Shown piece after piece: positions 57,015 to 64,000 of a DNA stretch of 64,000 nucleotides; position 1 is the stretch's first letter; each line of letters begins with the position of its first letter. The translations under genes and the position numbers were made by a program. The stretch is taken from assembly GCA_015501595.1 (NCBI GenBank), contig JADNRX010000069.1, positions 62,001-126,000 on the forward strand. The letters are read 5' to 3'. The notes under the pieces were generated by a model. That model had not been told where the DNA came from. It saw only the letters and a program-made list of their open reading frames with translations, and did not search any database. The DNA is from Hymenopellis radicata. Lineage: Eukaryota; Basidiomycota; Agaricomycetes; Agaricales; Physalacriaceae.

Positions 57015-57602
57015 TTATTCTAGTAGTTGGGTAGAAGTAATGAATTTTAGATATAAAGGGTCAGAGCTCAACGACTCGCCCTGCTCCCGATGCAATAATT
57101 GGGAAAGTCGATCTCTCAGTATGTCTGCCACCGGGGTGTTTTTATCTAGACTTTCAAGCTTAAAACTCTCCCTGTTCCGCTGCCTCAGGAGTCTAGCCAG
57201 GTCCCGCCAATGTTGATTTTGAATCTTCTGCGCAGCTCGCGAGGAAAACCGCAGAGTCAGCGTGGGTGGCGTACTCGGCTGATCATCTAGCATGCGGCAA
57301 AGCCAATCTAGGAGCGCAGTCGCGTGTTTCTCTGTTACTTCCAAGACGAGTGTTTCCGGAAGTCGGCCACACCAAACAGACAATGATCCAACTACGGGTA
57401 GAGGTGAGCGCAGTGAATGTAGCGTGAAGCTTGAAGACTTACGGCTGTTCGGCGGTGGTCTACATAGCTTAAGCCCCTGCTCGAGCCGACCTCTTCGAAG
57501 AACATGGGAAGAATGCGCTGGATAGTTGTCGACAACGCCACAATGTCCATACTCCCCAACGTTATAGTTGCGTCTAGTGAAACTAGACTCCACTGATGAC
57601 AC
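57015..57602 (-). CDS. Hypothetical protein, probably a C-terminal gene fragment
   Basis: An open frame of 195 codons without an ATG at its 5' end. A probable intron (GTAAGTCTTC...CTACCCGTAG, 57,446-57,405) can be spliced without losing frame. The 3' part reads LPETLVLEVTEKHATALLDW, LTLRFSSRAAQKIQNQHW and DILRDRLSQLLHREQGESL. Its composition resembles the C-terminal regions of basidiomycete F-box proteins, but no F-box is present. An alternative frame starts at the ATG at 57,550 (MDIVALSTTIQRILPMFFEE) but does not splice in phase. It converges with the DUF6535 gene, 53 bp apart. Confidence 0.42.
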   Translation of the reverse strand: MSSVESSFTRRNYNVGEYGHCGVVDNYPAHSSHVLRRGRLEQGLKLCRPPPNSRKSSSFTLHSLRSPLPVVGSLSVWCGRLPETLVLEVTEKHATALLDWLCRMLDDQPSTPPTLTLRFSSRAAQKIQNQHWRDLARLLRQRNRESFKLESLDKNTPVADILRDRLSQLLHREQGESLSSDPLYLKFITSTQLLE

Positions 57603-58034
57603 TTATTGGTTGAACGGGAATTTTATTTGGGTGGAGGTAAACACTTAACGTGCGGGCAACATTCCATGAATTCGCATCTCATTGCACAAGCACCATCATT
57701 ATCCAGTTCATTGCCGCACTTCGTCTACCTGCTTTCGAAAACCCGACATCCGCTTTCTAACAAGTATGGGTAGTCCTGCTGATGGCGACACAGACCACAG
57801 CCATTCGTGTAGCCGCGACATGGACTTGCTTGCCCTTCACAAAACCCTATCTGTTCTCAAAGATATCACCGGTGATTATCACCAAACATTCATTTCCATC
57901 GTTGTGCAACTACAGCATCGTCGTATCACCCTGGTGTGAAGTAGCCTGCAAGTCTTCTTCTGATGTTACCATCCCCGAGAACAGCCACAACAACCGCCAC
58001 CCACGTCGGCGGTACCATTATGTTTCCTGTTACT
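57603..58034. other. Intergenic, no supported gene
   Basis: Lies between the 5' end of the hypothetical gene and the 3' end of the ABC transporter. Nothing recognised. Confidence 0.45.

Positions 58035-64000
<5,966 letters not shown>

Overview
The window is nuclear DNA of a filamentous basidiomycete, most likely an Agaricomycete. Genes are broken by many 45-70 nt GT-AG introns. They include a Plavaka transposase, DUF6532 and DUF6535 proteins (families expanded in mushroom-forming fungi), a fungal DUF2306 membrane protein, a TKL-like kinase-armadillo protein and an ABCC transporter. I saw no operons, rRNA, convincing tRNA or CRISPR array.

Layout. (1) 1-5,650: the 3' part of a DUF6532 gene and a complete, apparently intact four-exon Plavaka transposase, both minus strand. 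(2) 5,651-10,752: left arm (A) of a large inverted duplication, holding a broken DUF6535 gene and a broken F-box/LRR gene. A compact 802-bp LTR-flanked element (TRIM-like) interrupts the DUF6535 copy. (3) 10,753-15,547: two multi-exon minus-strand membrane-protein genes. (4) 15,548-44,000: a head-to-tail segmental duplication of an 11.9-kb unit: unit 1 (15,548-27,450), unit 2 (27,451-40,564, enlarged by a 1.24-kb insertion) and a partial unit 3 (40,565 to about 44,000). Each unit starts with a pseudokinase-armadillo gene, intact only in unit 2, followed in the full units by several intron-rich genes I do not recognise. (5) 44,200-49,312: a plus-strand gene split by a 4,011-bp LTR retrotransposon. 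The element has identical 164-bp LTRs, a copia-type primer site and a G-rich polypurine tract, but no recognisable gag-pol. It carries an intronless enolase fragment and a minisatellite. (6) 50,098-50,876: a small secreted Cys-rich protein gene. (7) 51,474-56,342: right arm (B) of the inverted duplication, with the intact DUF6535 gene. (8) 57,015-64,000: a fragmentary gene and most of an ABCC multidrug transporter (minus strand, continuing past the window).

The genes do not form an obvious pathway. The theme is a duplication-rich accessory region: tandem copies nested between inverted arms, copies that exchange sequence by conversion, and three separate insertions, each datable against the duplications. 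Many lesions are single-base indels, so pseudogene calls are provisional until the assembly is checked. Identity and similarity statements are by eye, not computed.
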